In this document: positions 6,191-7,122 of the stretch, piece after piece
Layout: each line of letters begins with the position of its first letter
Position numbering within the stretch: the stretch's first letter is position 1
Assembly (NCBI GenBank): GCA_030636065.1
Contig: DAOVXR010000085.1
Span: 1-7,122, forward strand
DNA length: 7,122 bases
Reading direction: 5' to 3'
Source: Sedimentisphaerales bacterium
GTDB lineage: Bacteria > Planctomycetota > Phycisphaerae > Sedimentisphaerales > SM23-30
The notes under the pieces: generated by a model
Databases searched by the model: none
What the model saw: only the letters and a program-made list of their open reading frames with translations
Told to the model about the DNA's origin: nothing
Position numbers and translations under genes: made by a program

Positions 6191-7122
6191 ATGCAGACTG
6201 AATCGATCGGACAAATATTATTACGCGACACCGAGTTGACTGCCGAGCAGCTTGATTTGGCGCTGCGCCTTCAGCAGACCCGCCGTCCTCGGCCGGAGCT
6301 TGGCCGCATACTTATCGAGAAGGGCTTTATTACCTCGAACCAGCTTTCCGGAGCACTGGCTCGGCAGTGGGACCTGCCGTATCTGGATACAATCTCTGCC
6401 GGCCGGTTCAAGGTCGATTTAATCAGGGGCTTACCGCTGGAGTTTTTCAAGAAACACTGTATTTTACCGGTGGCTGATCAACAGGGCCGCGTTCATATCG
6501 CCCTGGCTGACCCGCTTAATGTCGAGGCCTATGATGCCGTTCTCAACCAGCTCGGCCGTCATTGCCCCAGGCTTGTTTGTCCCGCGAGTGAAATCGAGCA
6601 GGCAATCAGTCGCTGTTATTACCAGAACTTCAACCGGAACAATGCGGACAACGCGGACTCCCGCACCGACGCCGATGATAAGACACAAATTCAGCCGGAC
6701 CGAAATAAAAATATCACGGCCCAATCGCCTCAGGAGGATTTGCTTGATATTGCTCAGAGCAAAAACGCGCCGGTCATTAAAATGGTCAACACTATTTTGT
6801 TCCAGGCCGTCAATCATCGTGCCAGTGACATTCATATTGAGCCGTATGAAAACGAGGTAAAGGTGCGTTTCAGAATCGACGGGGTATTGCACGATGTATT
6901 TACTCCGCCCGGTGAGCAGGTAGTCGCCCTTATCTCCCGTCTGAAGATTATGGCCAACCTCAATATTGCTGAACGCCGACTGCCCCAGGACGGCCAGAGT
7001 CGTATTAAAATCGGTGAGCAGGAACTGGACGTCAGGGTATCGATTATCCCTACTGCCGGGGGTGAACGTGTCGTACTGCGGTTGCTTGACAAGGGTGGTT
7101 CGGGCCTGACTATTGAGCAGAC
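6191..7122 (+). CDS. gspE: Type II secretion system ATPase GspE (3' end beyond window)
   Basis: GspE is the cytoplasmic ATPase that powers pseudopilus assembly in the T2SS. The 310 visible codons are open to the window edge. Residues 5-70 form an N1E/MshEN-type domain (IGQILL ... LTAEQLDLAL ... LGRILIEKGFIT). Residues 75-145 complete it (LPLEFFKKHCILPVA ... VHIALADPLNVEAYDAV). A hydrophilic Asn/Asp-rich linker spans 146-182. From 186 the conserved N2 region runs through APVIKMVNTILFQAVNHRASDIHIEPYE, VRFRIDGVLHDV, RLKIMANLNIAERRLPQDG and GGERVVLRLLD. The Walker A, Asp box and Walker B motifs and any Zn-binding Cys cluster would lie past the end. The ATG at 6191 fits the family N-terminus but has no clear Shine-Dalgarno sequence; GAGG at 6165-6168 is too far upstream. 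PilB or MshE is the main alternative, but the gspC-gspD context favours GspE. Confidence 0.93.
   Translation, partial: MQTESIGQILLRDTELTAEQLDLALRLQQTRRPRPELGRILIEKGFITSNQLSGALARQWDLPYLDTISAGRFKVDLIRGLPLEFFKKHCILPVADQQGRVHIALADPLNVEAYDAVLNQLGRHCPRLVCPASEIEQAISRCYYQNFNRNNADNADSRTDADDKTQIQPDRNKNITAQSPQEDLLDIAQSKNAPVIKMVNTILFQAVNHRASDIHIEPYENEVKVRFRIDGVLHDVFTPPGEQVVALISRLKIMANLNIAERRLPQDGQSRIKIGEQELDVRVSIIPTAGGERVVLRLLDKGGSGLTIEQ

Overview
The window reads as a bacterial chromosome segment from a Gram-negative (two-membrane) organism, because it carries the first three genes of a type II secretion system (T2SS), including an outer-membrane secretin. By eye the base composition is near half G+C, and every gene is on the + strand. 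The classical gspC-gspD-gspE order and the 'YDxIxxRxLF' motif in GspC suit a proteobacterial or Desulfobacterota-type lineage. The sequence alone does not fix the phylum, and Planctomycetes-like groups cannot be excluded.

Layout. Positions 1-1778 hold the 3' end of a large secreted protein: six WxDxR...DIY repeats that look like beta-propeller blades, then a ZU5-like domain, then a C-terminal tail made of a Gly/Ser linker, GGC, a hydrophobic helix and an Arg cluster. After 78 bp containing a 16-bp perfect palindrome comes 1857-2597, a CPBP-family glutamic intramembrane protease with all its catalytic motifs. A 232-bp gap with a GTAG-headed hairpin leads to gspC (2830-3723, TTG start), gspD (3729-6041) 5 bp later, a 149-bp gap with three more GTAG-associated palindromes, and gspE (6191 to the window end, truncated before the Walker A motif).

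How the genes may work together. The tail of the first protein resembles the MYXO-CTERM class of sorting signals (invariant Cys, transmembrane helix, Arg-rich end). Proteins of that class are processed by CPBP-family 'myxosortases', and in Myxococcus they reach the cell surface through the T2SS. Here a probable substrate, its probable processing protease and the T2SS core genes are neighbours. The inferred pathway is: export of the propeller protein, cleavage next to Cys by the protease, probable lipid modification of that Cys, and passage through GspD to the cell surface. This is the most interesting biology in the window. The family assignments are strong; the exact substrate-protease pairing and the T2SS dependence are inference.

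The second theme is a set of short GTAG-headed imperfect palindromes confined to the two longer intergenic gaps. They resemble REP sequences of the kind handled by REP-associated tyrosine transposases (RAYTs).
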